From Tistrella mobilis (GTDB lineage Bacteria > Pseudomonadota > Alphaproteobacteria > Tistrellales > Tistrellaceae), in NCBI RefSeq assembly GCF_041468085.1, contig NZ_CP121017.1:4747501-4811500 (forward strand): DNA of 64,000 nt. Direction: 5' to 3'. Numbering within the stretch: position 1 is the first letter of the stretch; every line of letters starts with the position of its first letter. The translations under genes were made by a program, and so were the position numbers. Of this stretch, positions 53,709 to 63,612 are shown piece by piece. Under the pieces are notes generated by a model that worked only from the letters and a program-made list of their open reading frames with translations, was not told the DNA's origin and did not search any database.

Positions 53709-54856
53709 CTCTCGTCTCCCTCACCGTCATCGCCGGTCAGCGCGGCAGCGCGGGCATAGAAGGTCTTTCGCGGTGCGCCGGTCAGCTCCGCCAGCAGCTT
53801 CGCCGCCCGATTGGCGCCCATCGCCTTGACCAGCGGCGGCATCAGCTTTTCCACCGCGGCCGAATCAAGAGCGCCACCGGCGGGCAGGCTGTCGTCCCCG
53901 GCCTCGCTTTCCCGCGCCGGCGTCCGATGGCCCTCGACCAGCAGCACGATCTCGCCCCGCGGGGGTGTCGCCTCGAAGCGAGCCGCAAGCTCAGGGAGCG
54001 GGCCGCGGACGACTTCCTCGAAAAGCTTGGTGAGTTCCCGCGCAACCGCCGCCTGGCGCGGCCCCAGGGCCTCGACCAGTTCGGCAAGGGTGCGGGCGAT
54101 GCGGTTGGGGCTTTCATAGAACACCAGCGTCGCCGGCTCGTGGGCAAGGCCGGCAAAGGCACGTCGCCGTTCCCCGGCCTTTGCCGGCGGAAACCCCAGG
54201 AACAGCACCCGGTCGGTGGGCAGCCCCGCGATCGAGAGTGCGGCGGTCAGGGCCGAGGCGCCGGGCACCGCCCGGACCTGGTGGCCGGCACCTGCCGCGT
54301 CGCGCACCAGCTTGTAGCCGGGATCCGACACCAGCGGCGTCCCGGCATCCGAGACGAGTGCAATCCGTTCCCCCGCCTCCAGCCGGCGCAGCACCTCGGG
54401 TCGCATCCGGGCGGCATTGTGCTCGTGATACGGGGCGAGCTTCGCCCTGACACCCCAATGACCCAGCAGCCGGCCGGTGGTGCGGGTATCCTCGCACAGC
54501 ACCAGGTCTGCCTGGCCCAGCACATCCAGGGCGCGCGGGGTCATGTCACCCAGATTGCCGATCGGGGTTGCCACGGCATAAAGCCCCGGATCGATCCGCC
54601 GGCCGGGCCGTGACGGCAGGCCTGCCTCACCCTCGGGGTCGTCCGTGTGTTGTCTCGGGCCGGGGCTGCCATTACTCTGATCGCCACCCTGGTCGCCGCA
54701 GTCCGGGCCGTGGCCGCTTCCGCAGTCCGCCGGGCCGGCCTCTGCCGCAACGACATCCGATGAGATCCGATCCCGTGAAAACTGACCGGTCCCGTGTCCG
54801 TCCGGCTGAACCCGGCCCGCTCCACCGCCTGCTTCGTCGCTCGCGCGCGTCGTCAT
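53705..54856 (-). CDS. rsmI: 16S rRNA (cytidine1402-2'-O)-methyltransferase
   Basis: RsmI methylates the 2'-O of C1402 in 16S rRNA. The family core starts at LYAVATPIGNLGDMTPRAL and includes EDTRTTGRLL, SDAGTPLVSDPG and PGASALTAAL. The product from ATG 54856 is 383 residues; the usual N-terminus is about 80 residues shorter, so an unusual Gly/Asp/Ser-rich extension is present. I found no suitable later ATG or GTG before the core. The 5' end overlaps the divergent LpoA-like gene by 97 bp. Confidence 0.9.
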   Translation of the reverse strand: MTTRASDEAGGGAGRVQPDGHGTGQFSRDRISSDVVAAEAGPADCGSGHGPDCGDQGGDQSNGSPGPRQHTDDPEGEAGLPSRPGRRIDPGLYAVATPIGNLGDMTPRALDVLGQADLVLCEDTRTTGRLLGHWGVRAKLAPYHEHNAARMRPEVLRRLEAGERIALVSDAGTPLVSDPGYKLVRDAAGAGHQVRAVPGASALTAALSIAGLPTDRVLFLGFPPAKAGERRRAFAGLAHEPATLVFYESPNRIARTLAELVEALGPRQAAVARELTKLFEEVVRGPLPELAARFEATPPRGEIVLLVEGHRTPARESEAGDDSLPAGGALDSAAVEKLMPPLVKAMGANRAAKLLAELTGAPRKTFYARAAALTGDDGEGDER

Positions 54857-56289
54857 TGCGTCTCTTGCCTCTTGCGGCGATGCTCGTGCTTGCCGCCTGT
54901 CAGAGCCAGAGGGTAGAGCCGCCGGCGCCTCCGGCACAAGTGCAGCCGCAGCAGCCCCAGCAGCCGGTGCAGGTTCTGCCCCAGGAGCCGCCGAAGCCGG
55001 CAGTGCCGGAAAGCCCGCTCGACCTGCCGCCGGGCGCACTGCGCGTCGGCCTGCTGGTGCCGATGACCGGCCCCCAGGCCGGTTTCGGCCAGGCCATGAT
55101 CGATGCCGCCACGCTCGCGCTCTCGGATGTGAAGGCCGACGATGTGGTGCTGCTGCCCCGCGACAGCGGGGCGGAACCCCAGCAGACCGCCGCTGCCGCC
55201 CGCGATCTGGTCGAGAACCAGGCCGCGACCGTGCTTCTCGGCCCGATCTACGGCCGCAACGTGCCGGCCGTGGCCGAGGTCGCGGCCCCTCGCCAGGTGC
55301 CTGTGGTCGCCTTCTCGAACGATACCTCGGCGCTGCGCCCGGGTGTTCATCTGATCGGCCTTGCGCCCGAGGTGCAGGTCGAACGGGTGGTTGATTACGC
55401 CGTCCAGCAGGGCAAGAGCCGCTTTGCCGCCCTGCTGCCCTATGGCGCTTATGGCGACCGGCTGGCCGAGAGCTACCGCAAGGCGGTGTCCCGCACCGGA
55501 GCGGAGCTGGTCGATATCGTCCGCTATTCCGATCCCGGATCCGATGCCCAGGATGCCGTCCGGCGCCTGTCCGGCGGGCAGCAGACCCCGCCCTTCGACA
55601 GCCTGCTGCTGGCAGAGACCGGCGAGCGGCTGCGCGGCATCGCCAGCCTGTTGCCCTATTACGGCATCGATGCCGGCGAGGCGCAGATTCTGGGCACGGC
55701 CCTCTGGATGGACCAGCCGGTCGGTCGCGATCAGAACCTGCAGGGCGCCTGGTATGCAGCCCCCGACCGCGGTGCCTGGGACGGCTTCGTGCGCCGTTTC
55801 AGCGCGCTGTTCGGTGCCCAGCCGCCTGCGTTGGCAGGGCTTTCTTACGATGCGACCGCTCTTGCCGCGGTGCTCGGCCGCAAAGGCCAGCTCGCCCGCG
55901 AACTCGACAATCCGGACGGATTTGCCGGCGTGAACGGCCTGTTCCGTTTCGATCAGAAAGGGGCGGCCGAGCATGCGCTCGCCATCTATCAGGTGACGGC
56001 AGCCGGCGGCGAGCTGCTCGATCCGGCGGCCCAGCGGTTCACTGCCGGTGCACGGCCGGGGGAAGGCGCAATCCGCTCCAACCCGCTCGCAGCTCCCACC
56101 CAGCCGGCGGCGTCGAGCGTACCGCCCACCACCGGTGCCGCCCCGGCCAGCGGTGCCAATCCTGGGTCAGGCGTCGCTCCCGCCGCCGCTGCGACGACTG
56201 GCGCGCCGGCGACCGGTGCTGCAAGCGGCGCGGCACCGCAGGGACTTACCGGCACCACGCCGGCCGGTTCGGTACCACCGGTGCGCTGA
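54760..56289 (+). CDS. LpoA-like penicillin-binding-protein activator lipoprotein
   Basis: A 509-residue lipoprotein of the COG3107/LppC group. Basic N-terminus, hydrophobic signal and lipobox LAAC (Cys47) are followed by a Pro/Gln-rich linker and a periplasmic-binding-protein-like domain beginning LRVGLLVPMTGPQAGFGQAMIDAA-type sequence (in pieces: VGLLVPMTG and GQAMIDAATLAL). LpoA activates the cell-wall synthase PBP1a in enterobacteria; here this is by family only. The C-terminal 60 residues are Ala/Gly/Thr-rich. Usual position next to rsmI, but on the opposite strand, as in other bacteria. Confidence 0.88.
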   Translation: MRSDPVKTDRSRVRPAEPGPLHRLLRRSRASSLRLLPLAAMLVLAACQSQRVEPPAPPAQVQPQQPQQPVQVLPQEPPKPAVPESPLDLPPGALRVGLLVPMTGPQAGFGQAMIDAATLALSDVKADDVVLLPRDSGAEPQQTAAAARDLVENQAATVLLGPIYGRNVPAVAEVAAPRQVPVVAFSNDTSALRPGVHLIGLAPEVQVERVVDYAVQQGKSRFAALLPYGAYGDRLAESYRKAVSRTGAELVDIVRYSDPGSDAQDAVRRLSGGQQTPPFDSLLLAETGERLRGIASLLPYYGIDAGEAQILGTALWMDQPVGRDQNLQGAWYAAPDRGAWDGFVRRFSALFGAQPPALAGLSYDATALAAVLGRKGQLARELDNPDGFAGVNGLFRFDQKGAAEHALAIYQVTAAGGELLDPAAQRFTAGARPGEGAIRSNPLAAPTQPAASSVPPTTGAAPASGANPGSGVAPAAAATTGAPATGAASGAAPQGLTGTTPAGSVPPVR

Positions 56290-56299
56290 CGGCGCGCCG

Positions 56300-57499
56300 T
56301 CAGCTCTCGGGAAAACGCTCGTCCAGATCATCGGCGAGCAGATGGGCGGTCAGCGCCCCCAGCACCAGCCGGCCGGCGGGCGTTGCCACCAGCCGGTCGG
56401 TGCGGTCGGCGACGAAACCGCCCTCCACCGCCTGGGCAAGGCGGGTGGCGTCCACCGCATCGCGCAATGCCACGCCGGTGCGGCGCTCGAAGACCACGGG
56501 TTCGATGCCGGCATCGAGCCGAAGCCCCATCATCAGCGCCTCTTCCGCAGCCCGTGCCTGCCCTACCACCACGGCCTCATCGCGGCCGTGACCATGGGTA
56601 TCGACCAGGTCGAGCCAGGTCTCGGGCGCACGGGCCCGCCGTGTGGCTTCGCGCCGGCCGCCCGGACCGGTCGGCACGCGGCCATGGGCACCGGGACCGA
56701 TGCCGGCATAGTCGGCATAGGTCCAGTAGGCGAGATTGTGGCGGCATTCGAAACCCGGCCGGGCGTGGTTCGATACCTCATAGGCCGGCAACCCCGCGGC
56801 AGCGAGCCGCGCGGTCGTGGCCTCGTAAAGGTCGGCCGCTTCGTCATCCTCGGGCAGAATCAGTTCGCCACGGGCATGACGGGTGTGGAAAGCGGTGCCG
56901 GGCTCGATGGTCAGCTGATAGAGCGACAGATGATCGGCAGCCAGCCCGACCGCGCGGTCAAGCTCTGCCATCCAGGCGGCCATGGTCTGGCCCGGCCGGG
57001 CATAGATCAGGTCGAAGGACATGCGCGGGAAGATCTCCCGCGCATGTCCGATCGCATCCAGCGCCTCTGCCAGGTCATGCGCCCGCCCCAGCGCCTTCAG
57101 CGCGGTCTCGTCCAGCGCCTGGACACCGATCGACAGCCGCTCGACGCCGGCCGCGCGGAAATCCTTCAGCTTGGCGGCTTCGACCGTGGTCGGGTTGGCC
57201 TCCAGGCTGATCTCCGGCATGATTTCCGCCGGGAACAGGGCGCAGGCCCGGTCGATGATCCGTGCAGTGGTTGCCGGATCCATCAGCGAGGGCGTGCCGC
57301 CGCCGAAGAAGATCGATCCCAGGGGGCGCGGCCCCAGGCGTCGGGCTTCGTCTTCCAGTTCGGTCAGCAGGGCGCGTTCCCAGCGCGCGCCGTCGATCTT
57401 CTCCCGCACATGGCTGTTGAAGTCGCAATAGGGGCATTTGGAGACGCAGAACGGCCAGTGGACGTAGAGCGCGAGCGGTTCGGTTGCGGCAGTCGTCAT
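56300..57499 (-). CDS. hemW: Radical-SAM heme chaperone HemW
   Basis: A 399-residue radical-SAM protein of the HemW family, which delivers heme to target proteins. Cluster cysteines are Cys18, Cys22 and Cys25 in CVSKCPYC; FFGGGTPSLM and ISLEANPTTVE are also conserved. The family was once called coproporphyrinogen III oxidase (HemN-like), but the coproporphyrinogen-oxidase-specific extra motif is absent. It lies 8 bp after rdgB in the rph–rdgB–hemW operon and converges with the LpoA-like gene. Confidence 0.94.
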   Translation of the reverse strand: MTTAATEPLALYVHWPFCVSKCPYCDFNSHVREKIDGARWERALLTELEDEARRLGPRPLGSIFFGGGTPSLMDPATTARIIDRACALFPAEIMPEISLEANPTTVEAAKLKDFRAAGVERLSIGVQALDETALKALGRAHDLAEALDAIGHAREIFPRMSFDLIYARPGQTMAAWMAELDRAVGLAADHLSLYQLTIEPGTAFHTRHARGELILPEDDEAADLYEATTARLAAAGLPAYEVSNHARPGFECRHNLAYWTYADYAGIGPGAHGRVPTGPGGRREATRRARAPETWLDLVDTHGHGRDEAVVVGQARAAEEALMMGLRLDAGIEPVVFERRTGVALRDAVDATRLAQAVEGGFVADRTDRLVATPAGRLVLGALTAHLLADDLDERFPES

Positions 57500-57507
57500 C
57501 CCGGCGT

Positions 57508-58119
57508 TCAGTCAGGCTCGAAACAGGCGCGGACCAGCTGGCGGAAGGCGATGGCCCGATGGCTGATCGCATGCTTCTCCGCCGGCTCGAACTCGCCGAA
57601 AGTGCGGCTGTCGCCTTCGGGCACGAAGATCGGGTCGTAGCCGAAGCCGTTGCTGCCGCGCGGCGGGAATTCCAGATGTCCCTGAATGATGCCTTCGAAG
57701 GTCTCTACTGCGCCATCCGGCCAGGCCAGCGCCAGAGCGCAGACGAAGGCACCCCGGCGGTTGGGATCGTCGCCCATCCGGGTGCGGACCAGTTCGATCG
57801 CCACGGCGAAATCCTTGGACGGGCCGGCCCAGCGCGCGGAATAGATGCCGGGCGCCCCGTCCAGAGCCTCGACCGTCATGCCGCTGTCGTCGGCGAGGGC
57901 CGGCAGACCGGAGGCCTCGGCGGCAGCCCGCGCCTTGAGCACCGCATTCTCGATGAAGGTCAGGCCGGTCTCTTCGGGCTCGGGCAGTCCGAGGTCACCG
58001 GCCGAGACCACATCCACGCCGAAGGGCTCCAGCAGCTCGCGGATCTCGATCACCTTGCCCTTGTTGTGGCTGGCGATGACGAGGCGGTCTTCGGTGAAAC
58101 GACGATGGGGAGTGGTCAT
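57508..58119 (-). CDS. rdgB: RdgB/HAM1 nucleoside-triphosphate pyrophosphatase
   Basis: A 203-residue XTP/dITP pyrophosphatase that cleanses non-canonical purine nucleotides. [10 protein letters not shown] at the start is the substrate loop; [22 protein letters not shown] and [11 protein letters not shown] are family motifs. The start ATG is 14 bp after the rph stop. It sits in the order rph–rdgB–hemW, which is standard in alphaproteobacteria. Confidence 0.96.
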   Translation of the reverse strand: MTTPHRRFTEDRLVIASHNKGKVIEIRELLEPFGVDVVSAGDLGLPEPEETGLTFIENAVLKARAAAEASGLPALADDSGMTVEALDGAPGIYSARWAGPSKDFAVAIELVRTRMGDDPNRRGAFVCALALAWPDGAVETFEGIIQGHLEFPPRGSNGFGYDPIFVPEGDSRTFGEFEPAEKHAISHRAIAFRQLVRACFEPD

Positions 58120-58133
58120 CTGGCGATCTCCGG

Positions 58134-59126
58134 TCAGCGGTCCTTGCGCTGGGCGGCCGCCAGCGCATCGCCCAGGGTGCCGAGCGGCCGTCCCTGCTGG
58201 TTGCGGTCGCGATCGGGCGCGCGGCCGCCGCTGCCATTGTTGCCGCCGCCCTTGCCGCCACCGCCCTTGCCGCCACCGGCACTGCGGTTGCCACCGCCCG
58301 GCTTACCGCTGCCCTGTTTCTGCGCCTTCTGCTGCTGGGCCAGCTGTTCGGGCGACAGCGGCGGTGGGGTGGCGAGGTCGGGCCGGCCTTCCATGGCAGC
58401 GATGATCGCTTCTTTCTGCAGCTCGAACAGTCGTGCCGTGCCGATTTCGGCCAGCTCGATCAGGCGGCGGAACTGCGTGGGCGAGAACGGGTCGGCCTCG
58501 GCGGTCGCCTGAACCTCGACGATGCCCCCGCCTTCGGCGAGTACGAAATTGGCATCGGCCTCGGCGCGGCTGTCCTCTTCGTAGTCGAGATCGAGCACGG
58601 CCTCGCCGTCGACCAGGCCACAGGAGATGGCGGCCACCGCGCGGGTGATCGGGTGCTCGGCCAGATCGCGCGTCGCCACCAGCCTCTGCAGCGCCAGCCA
58701 CAGCGCCACATAGCCACCGGTGATCGAGGCGGTGCGGGTACCGCCATCGGCCTGGATGACGTCGGCATCCACCCGGATCTGGCGCTCGCCCAGCTTCTGC
58801 ATGTCGACGACCGCGCGCAGGCTCCGGCCGATCAGGCGCTGAATCTCGACCGTGCGGCCCTGCTGTTTGCCCTTGGCGGCCTCGCGATCGGTGCGGCTGT
58901 GGGTCGCGCGCGGCAGCATGCCGTATTCCGCGGTGACCCAGCCCTTGCCGGTGTTGCGCAGGAAGGGCGGCACCTTTTCTTCCACCGTCGCCGTCACCAG
59001 CACCTTGGTGTCGCCGAAATGGACCAGGCACGAGCCCTCGGCATATTTGTTCACCATCGGCTCGAACCGGATGACGCGGAGCGCATCGACGGCACGGCCG
59101 GACAGGCGCATCGGAGACTGACGCAT
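58134..59126 (-). CDS. rph: RNase PH with a long Gly-rich C-terminal extension
   Basis: RNase PH trims tRNA 3' ends phosphorolytically. The first about 240 residues are a normal enzyme: [12 protein letters not shown], the tRNA-binding [23 protein letters not shown] and [17 protein letters not shown]. The usual family length is about 240; here about 90 further residues follow, rich in Gly, Lys, Asn, Gln and Arg, with a Gly-Lys-Gly repeat zone and end AAAQRKDR. The extension looks disordered and RNA-binding. The start 59126 fits the preceding region; 59111 is possible. Confidence 0.93.
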   Translation of the reverse strand: MRQSPMRLSGRAVDALRVIRFEPMVNKYAEGSCLVHFGDTKVLVTATVEEKVPPFLRNTGKGWVTAEYGMLPRATHSRTDREAAKGKQQGRTVEIQRLIGRSLRAVVDMQKLGERQIRVDADVIQADGGTRTASITGGYVALWLALQRLVATRDLAEHPITRAVAAISCGLVDGEAVLDLDYEEDSRAEADANFVLAEGGGIVEVQATAEADPFSPTQFRRLIELAEIGTARLFELQKEAIIAAMEGRPDLATPPPLSPEQLAQQQKAQKQGSGKPGGGNRSAGGGKGGGGKGGGNNGSGGRAPDRDRNQQGRPLGTLGDALAAAQRKDR

Positions 59127-59318
59127 GGGGAGACGAGGCCTCGGCAGCGGGCGATGCGGATGCATCGCGCCGGATAACGGATCGGGAGGGGGCGGTGCGA
59201 AGCACGGTTGCGACGACGCACCGGCCGGCTGGCTGGTAAAGCTACGCGCTCGGGCCCGGGCTTGCAATGTCGGGAGACTGTCGCCGCACTATGCGCCGAC
59301 CTGCGCCATGTCCTAGAG

Positions 59319-59347
59319 TTGACGGTCGGATGCCCCCTGCTTACATA
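59319..59347 (+). promoter_or_regulatory. Putative hrcA promoter
   Basis: TTGACG (59319-59324), 17-bp spacer and TACATA (59342-59347), 56 bp before the hrcA start. It has a housekeeping-promoter layout; no CIRCE repeat is near. Confidence 0.5.
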
Positions 59348-59402
59348 CCGGCTCGGACCGTCACCCGGGCTGGTCGGACCGTGATCGACCCGGAGGGCCA
59401 AG

Positions 59403-60533
59403 GTGGAGCGGATCAGACCCATGTCGCGCGCAAATGACCGGGAGAACGTCGACCGTCAGGCGCTCGAAGCCCTGGAAGGTTTCGGGGGGCCGCCGCGCGT
59501 CTTCCAGCAGCTGAACGAGCGCTCCCGCGAGGTCTTCCGGCATGTCGTCGACGCCTTCGTCGAGACCGGTGAGCCGGTGGCGTCGCGGACCATCGCCCGC
59601 CGGCTGGGCAGCAGTCTGTCGGCCGCCACGATCCGCAATGTGATGGCCGATCTTGAAGAAAGCGGCCTGCTCTATGCGCCGCACACTTCGGCCGGGCGGC
59701 TGCCGACCGATATCGGGCTGCGGTTGTTCGTCGACGGCCTCCTTGAGATCGGTGATCTGTCCGACGACGAGCGCCGGACGATCGACAGCCAGTGCAATGG
59801 TGCCGGCCGCAGTATGGCTCAGGTCCTTGCCGAAGCGAGTGGCGTGGTTGCCGAGATGTCGCGCTGCGTCGGACTGGTGATCGCCCCCAAGAGCGAGGCC
59901 GGGCTCAAGCATGTGGAATTTGTGCCACTGTCGGAGAACCGGGCCCTGGTGATTCTGGTCGACGACAACGGGATGGTCGAGAACCGGGTGATGCCGCTGC
60001 CGCCCGGCCTGCCGCCGGCCAAGCTGATCGAGGCCGGCAATTATCTGAGCGCGAGGCTGCGTGGCCGCACGATGGACGAGGCCCGCCAGCTGATCGGCGA
60101 CGAAATCGCCCGCAACGCCGCCGAGATCGACACCCTGACCGCCCGGGTGGTGGAACAGGGGCTGGCCACCTGGTCGGGTGGCCATGACGAGGGGTTGCTG
60201 ATCGTGAGCGGCCAGTCGCGGCTGCTCGACAACGTCTCGGCCCTGTCGGATCTTGAGCGGATCCGCCGGCTGATGGAGGCGTTGGAAACCAAGAAGGACA
60301 TCCTGCGTCTGCTGAATGAGAGCCAGCGGGCGGAGGGGGTCCAGATCTTCATCGGGGCGGAGAGTGCCTTGTTCGGCCTGAGCGGCTGTTCGGTGATCGC
60401 AGCTCCCCTGACCGACCAGAACCGGCGCTATGTGGGCGCGATCGGCGTGATCGGGCCCACCCGGGTGAACTATGCCCGGATCGTGCCGGTGGTGGATTAC
60501 ACGGCAAAACTGATCGGGCGGTTGATCGGCTGA
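59403..60533 (+). CDS. hrcA: Heat-inducible transcription repressor HrcA
   Basis: HrcA represses chaperone operons by binding the CIRCE inverted repeat and is refolded by GroEL. The 376-residue product has the N-terminal winged helix (residues 38-105, including SRTIARRLGSSLSAATIRNVM) and the GAF-like domain. The GTG at 59403 has GGAGG 6 bp upstream and is preferred; ATG 59421 is an alternative. It is divergent from rph, the usual arrangement. No CIRCE sequence was found here, so its targets are elsewhere. Confidence 0.94.
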   Translation: MERIRPMSRANDRENVDRQALEALEGFGGPPRVFQQLNERSREVFRHVVDAFVETGEPVASRTIARRLGSSLSAATIRNVMADLEESGLLYAPHTSAGRLPTDIGLRLFVDGLLEIGDLSDDERRTIDSQCNGAGRSMAQVLAEASGVVAEMSRCVGLVIAPKSEAGLKHVEFVPLSENRALVILVDDNGMVENRVMPLPPGLPPAKLIEAGNYLSARLRGRTMDEARQLIGDEIARNAAEIDTLTARVVEQGLATWSGGHDEGLLIVSGQSRLLDNVSALSDLERIRRLMEALETKKDILRLLNESQRAEGVQIFIGAESALFGLSGCSVIAAPLTDQNRRYVGAIGVIGPTRVNYARIVPVVDYTAKLIGRLIG

Positions 60534-60703
60534 CGGTCTGGGGCAGAATGTCCCGGATCTCCGATCGGCCCCCATGGCGACGGATGCCGCGGCTGGGGTG
60601 GAACTGCCCGGCCGGGCCATCTGCGGAGCGCGGCCGGGGCAGGCCCCGAAGCGGGCGGCCCGGGCCGCGGGTTCGAATGAGAAGACGATGGAGCAGGCTT
60701 GAG

Positions 60704-61306
60704 ATGACCGACCAGAACCAGACGCCCGAGGGCACCGAGGCCGAGGCCAGCCCTGAGACCGCCGCAGCCGAGAGCCCTGAGGCCCGGATTCAGGCGCTTG
60801 AGGCGGAGCTGGCACAGATCCGCGACCAGCATCTGCGCGCGCTGGCCGATATGGAAAACCTGCGCCGCCGTGCCCAGCGCGAGGTGGAGGATGCCGGCAA
60901 GTATGCGGTGACGAAATTCGCCCGCGACGTGCTCGCCGTCTCGGACAATCTGGAGCGTGCCGCCCAGGCTGTCCCCCCTGAGAAGCGCGGCGACGATCCG
61001 CTGGTCGACCAGCTGGCCCAGGGCGTGGACATGACCCTGTCCTCGTTCCGCCAGACGCTGGAGACCCACGGCATCCGACGCGTTGATCCGCTGGGTGAGC
61101 GCTTCGACAGCAAGCTCCATCAGGCGATGATGGAAGTCGAGGATCGCACGAAGCCGGCCGGCACCGTGGTCCAGGTCCTCCAGACCGGCTATGTCATCGC
61201 CGACCGCCTGCTTCGCCCGGCCATGGTCGCCGTCTCGCGCGGCGGCCCGAAGGAGGGGACGCCCGCGCCCGAAACCCCCGGCAGCCGGGTCGATACCTCG
61301 GCCTGA
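60704..61306 (+). CDS. grpE: Nucleotide exchange factor GrpE
   Basis: GrpE releases ADP from DnaK. The 200-residue product has an acidic N-terminus, a long coiled coil with MENLRRRAQREVEDA-type helix near residues 50-65, and the beta domain with DPLGERFDSKLHQAM and VVQVLQTGYVIADRLLRPA. The ATG at 60704 starts MTDQNQTPEG; longer frames upstream are noise. The gap to hrcA is about 170 bp, so the two may have separate control. Confidence 0.95.
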   Translation: MTDQNQTPEGTEAEASPETAAAESPEARIQALEAELAQIRDQHLRALADMENLRRRAQREVEDAGKYAVTKFARDVLAVSDNLERAAQAVPPEKRGDDPLVDQLAQGVDMTLSSFRQTLETHGIRRVDPLGERFDSKLHQAMMEVEDRTKPAGTVVQVLQTGYVIADRLLRPAMVAVSRGGPKEGTPAPETPGSRVDTSA

Positions 61307-61327
61307 CCTCCTCGGCCTGACACAGTG

Positions 61328-61350
61328 ACGGTCCGGCTCTGACCGTTTTC
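61328..61350 (+). terminator. Weak terminator after grpE
   Basis: ACGGTC (61328-61333) pairs with GACCGT (61341-61346) around a 7-nt loop, followed by four T's in total. The stem is short. Confidence 0.5.
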
Positions 61351-61487
61351 CGGCCCGTTCCGCCTGCCGATCCCCTGAGGGACCGGCGGCGGGCGGGCCG
61401 TCGTCGTGTCGGGAGGGGGGGAACCGAGGCTGGCGTGGCCGTGCTGCCATGCGCGACATGTCGCAGCATTTCTGAGACGCCCCCATG

Positions 61488-61516
61488 GTTGCGCCCCCGC
61501 CCGGCCTTCCCTATAT
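61488..61516 (+). promoter_or_regulatory. Putative sigma-32 heat-shock promoter of dnaK
   Basis: GTTG (61488-61491) and CCTATAT (61510-61516) with an 18-bp spacer agree with the alphaproteobacterial sigma-32 pattern CTTG–17/18–CYTATNT. The -35 is imperfect. It lies about 150 bp before the dnaK ATG. Confidence 0.55.
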
Positions 61517-61666
61517 GACGCTCGACCGCAGATGTCGGGGCGAAATTGGGCATCGCTCCGCCATCTGCCTGGACCCTTCCACCCCTTCACGCATGGAAAC
61601 GGGGGGGCCGTCGGCGCCGCTCTGATCAGGGCCGTCGGCGCCCGCTACCTGAGAGAGACCGAACCC

Positions 61667-63592
61667 ATGAGCAAAGTCATCGGCATCGACCTGGGCACCA
61701 CTAACTCTTGCGTCGCGATCATGGACGGCAAGAATGCCAGGGTCATCGAGAACAGCGAAGGTGCACGCACGACGCCCTCGATGGTGGCCTTCACCGAGGA
61801 TGACGAAATTCTGGTCGGCCAGCCGGCAAAGCGCCAGGCGGTCACCAACCCCGAGAACACCATCTTCGCGGTCAAGCGCCTGATCGGCCGGACCTTCAAC
61901 GACCCGACGACCCAGAAGGACGCCAAGATGGTGCCCTACCGGATCGTCAAGGCGGACAATGGCGACGCCTGGGTGGAAGTGCGCGGCAAGAAGCAGTCGC
62001 CGAGCCAGATCAGCGCGCAGATCCTGAAGAAGATGAAGGAAACCGCCGAGGCCTATCTGGGTGAGACCGTCACCCAGGCGGTCATCACGGTGCCGGCCTA
62101 CTTCAACGACAGCCAGCGTCAGGCGACCAAGGATGCCGGCAAGATCGCCGGACTTGAGGTCCTGCGCATCATCAACGAGCCGACGGCGGCGGCGCTCGCC
62201 TATGGCCTTGAGAAGAACGACGGCAAGACCATTGCCGTCTACGACCTGGGCGGCGGCACCTTCGACGTGTCGATCCTGGAGATCGGTGACGGCGTGTTCG
62301 AGGTGAAGTCGACCAATGGCGACACCTTCCTCGGCGGCGAAGACTTCGACATGCGGATCGTCGATTACCTCGCCGACGAGTTCAAGAAGGAGAACGGCAT
62401 CGACCTGCGCAGCGACCGTCTGGCCCTGCAGCGGCTGAAGGAAGCCGCCGAAAAGGCCAAGATCGAGCTGTCCAGCGGCATGCAGACCGAGGTCAACCTG
62501 CCCTTCATCACCGCCGACCAGACCGGGCCGAAGCATCTTGCGATCAAGGTGACCCGCGCCAAGCTGGAAGCCCTGGTGGGTGATCTGGTCGAGCGCACCA
62601 TCGAGCCCTGCCGCAAGGCGCTGAAGGATGCGGGCCTCACTGCCGGTGAGATCGACGAGGTCGTGCTGGTCGGTGGCCAGACCCGCATGCCCAAGGTCAT
62701 CGAGAAGGTGAAGGAGTTCTTCGGTCGCGAGCCCCATCGCGGTGTGAACCCGGACGAGGTGGTCGCCATCGGTGCCGCCATCCAGGCCGCCGTGCTGAAG
62801 GGCGAGGTGAAGGACGTCCTGCTGCTCGACGTGACCCCGCTGTCGCTGGGCATCGAGACGCTGGGTGGCGTGATGACCAAGCTGATCGAGCGCAACACCA
62901 CCATCCCGACCAAGAAGAGCCAGGTGTTCTCCACCGCCGACGACAACCAGACGGCGGTGACCATCCGGGTCTTCCAGGGTGAGCGCGAGATGGCGGCGGA
63001 CAACAAGCTGCTTGGCCAGTTCGATCTGGTCGGCATCCCGCCGGCGCCGCGTGGCGTGCCGCAGGTCGAGGTGACGTTCGACATCGACGCCAACGGCCTG
63101 GTAAACGTCTCGGCCAAAGACAAGGCGACCGGCAAGGAACAGGCGATCCGCATTCAGGCTTCGGGCGGCCTGTCCGATGCCGAGATCGAGCGGATGGTCA
63201 AGGAAGCCGAGGCGAATGCCGCCGAGGACAAGAAGCGCAAGGAGCTGGTCGAGGCCCGCAACCACGCCGACGGTCTGGTGCATTCGACCGAGAAGAGCCT
63301 GAAGGAGCACGGCGACAAGATCGGCGCGGAAGACCGCTCGGCGATCGAGGATGCCGTCACCGCGCTCAAGGCTGCGCTCAACGGCGATGATGCCGACGAC
63401 ATCAAGACCAAGACCGAGGCGCTGTCGATGGCGGCGATGAAGCTTGGCGAGGCGATGTACAAGGCCGGTGAGCAGGGCGATGGCCCGACCGCGTCGGGCC
63501 CGGGCGCCGGCGCCGGTGCCAGGGCGGCTGACGACGGTGTCGTCGACGCCGATTTCGAGGAAGTGAAGGACGACAAGGGCGGCCGGGCCTGA
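61667..63592 (+). CDS. dnaK: Molecular chaperone DnaK (Hsp70)
   Basis: The 641-residue ATP-dependent chaperone. Signatures: [14 protein letters not shown] at the start, [14 protein letters not shown] and [13 protein letters not shown] in the ATPase domain, the linker [20 protein letters not shown]-type region, and the substrate-binding domain. The C-terminal tail has a Gly/Ala-rich stretch ending [12 protein letters not shown]. The ATG at 61667 is fixed by the family start MSKVIGID. It works with GrpE and DnaJ, both adjacent. Confidence 0.98.
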   Translation: MSKVIGIDLGTTNSCVAIMDGKNARVIENSEGARTTPSMVAFTEDDEILVGQPAKRQAVTNPENTIFAVKRLIGRTFNDPTTQKDAKMVPYRIVKADNGDAWVEVRGKKQSPSQISAQILKKMKETAEAYLGETVTQAVITVPAYFNDSQRQATKDAGKIAGLEVLRIINEPTAAALAYGLEKNDGKTIAVYDLGGGTFDVSILEIGDGVFEVKSTNGDTFLGGEDFDMRIVDYLADEFKKENGIDLRSDRLALQRLKEAAEKAKIELSSGMQTEVNLPFITADQTGPKHLAIKVTRAKLEALVGDLVERTIEPCRKALKDAGLTAGEIDEVVLVGGQTRMPKVIEKVKEFFGREPHRGVNPDEVVAIGAAIQAAVLKGEVKDVLLLDVTPLSLGIETLGGVMTKLIERNTTIPTKKSQVFSTADDNQTAVTIRVFQGEREMAADNKLLGQFDLVGIPPAPRGVPQVEVTFDIDANGLVNVSAKDKATGKEQAIRIQASGGLSDAEIERMVKEAEANAAEDKKRKELVEARNHADGLVHSTEKSLKEHGDKIGAEDRSAIEDAVTALKAALNGDDADDIKTKTEALSMAAMKLGEAMYKAGEQGDGPTASGPGAGAGARAADDGVVDADFEEVKDDKGGRA

Positions 63593-63612
63593 GGCCCGCC
63601 ACCCGTTTCCGG

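Larger units (their letters stand above)
61307..61666. other. grpE–dnaK spacer
   Basis: This 360-bp gap contains a short hairpin after grpE (61328-61350), a sigma-32-like promoter (61488-61516) and a dnaK leader of about 150 nt. No small gene or CIRCE repeat was found. Confidence 0.55.

Noticed and set aside
59268-61666. CIRCE element
   Set aside because: I searched the hrcA, grpE and dnaK gaps by eye for GCACTC/GAGTGC pairs and found none.
61511-63310. Long open frame opposite dnaK
   Set aside because: Shadow of dnaK; the sense protein is certain.
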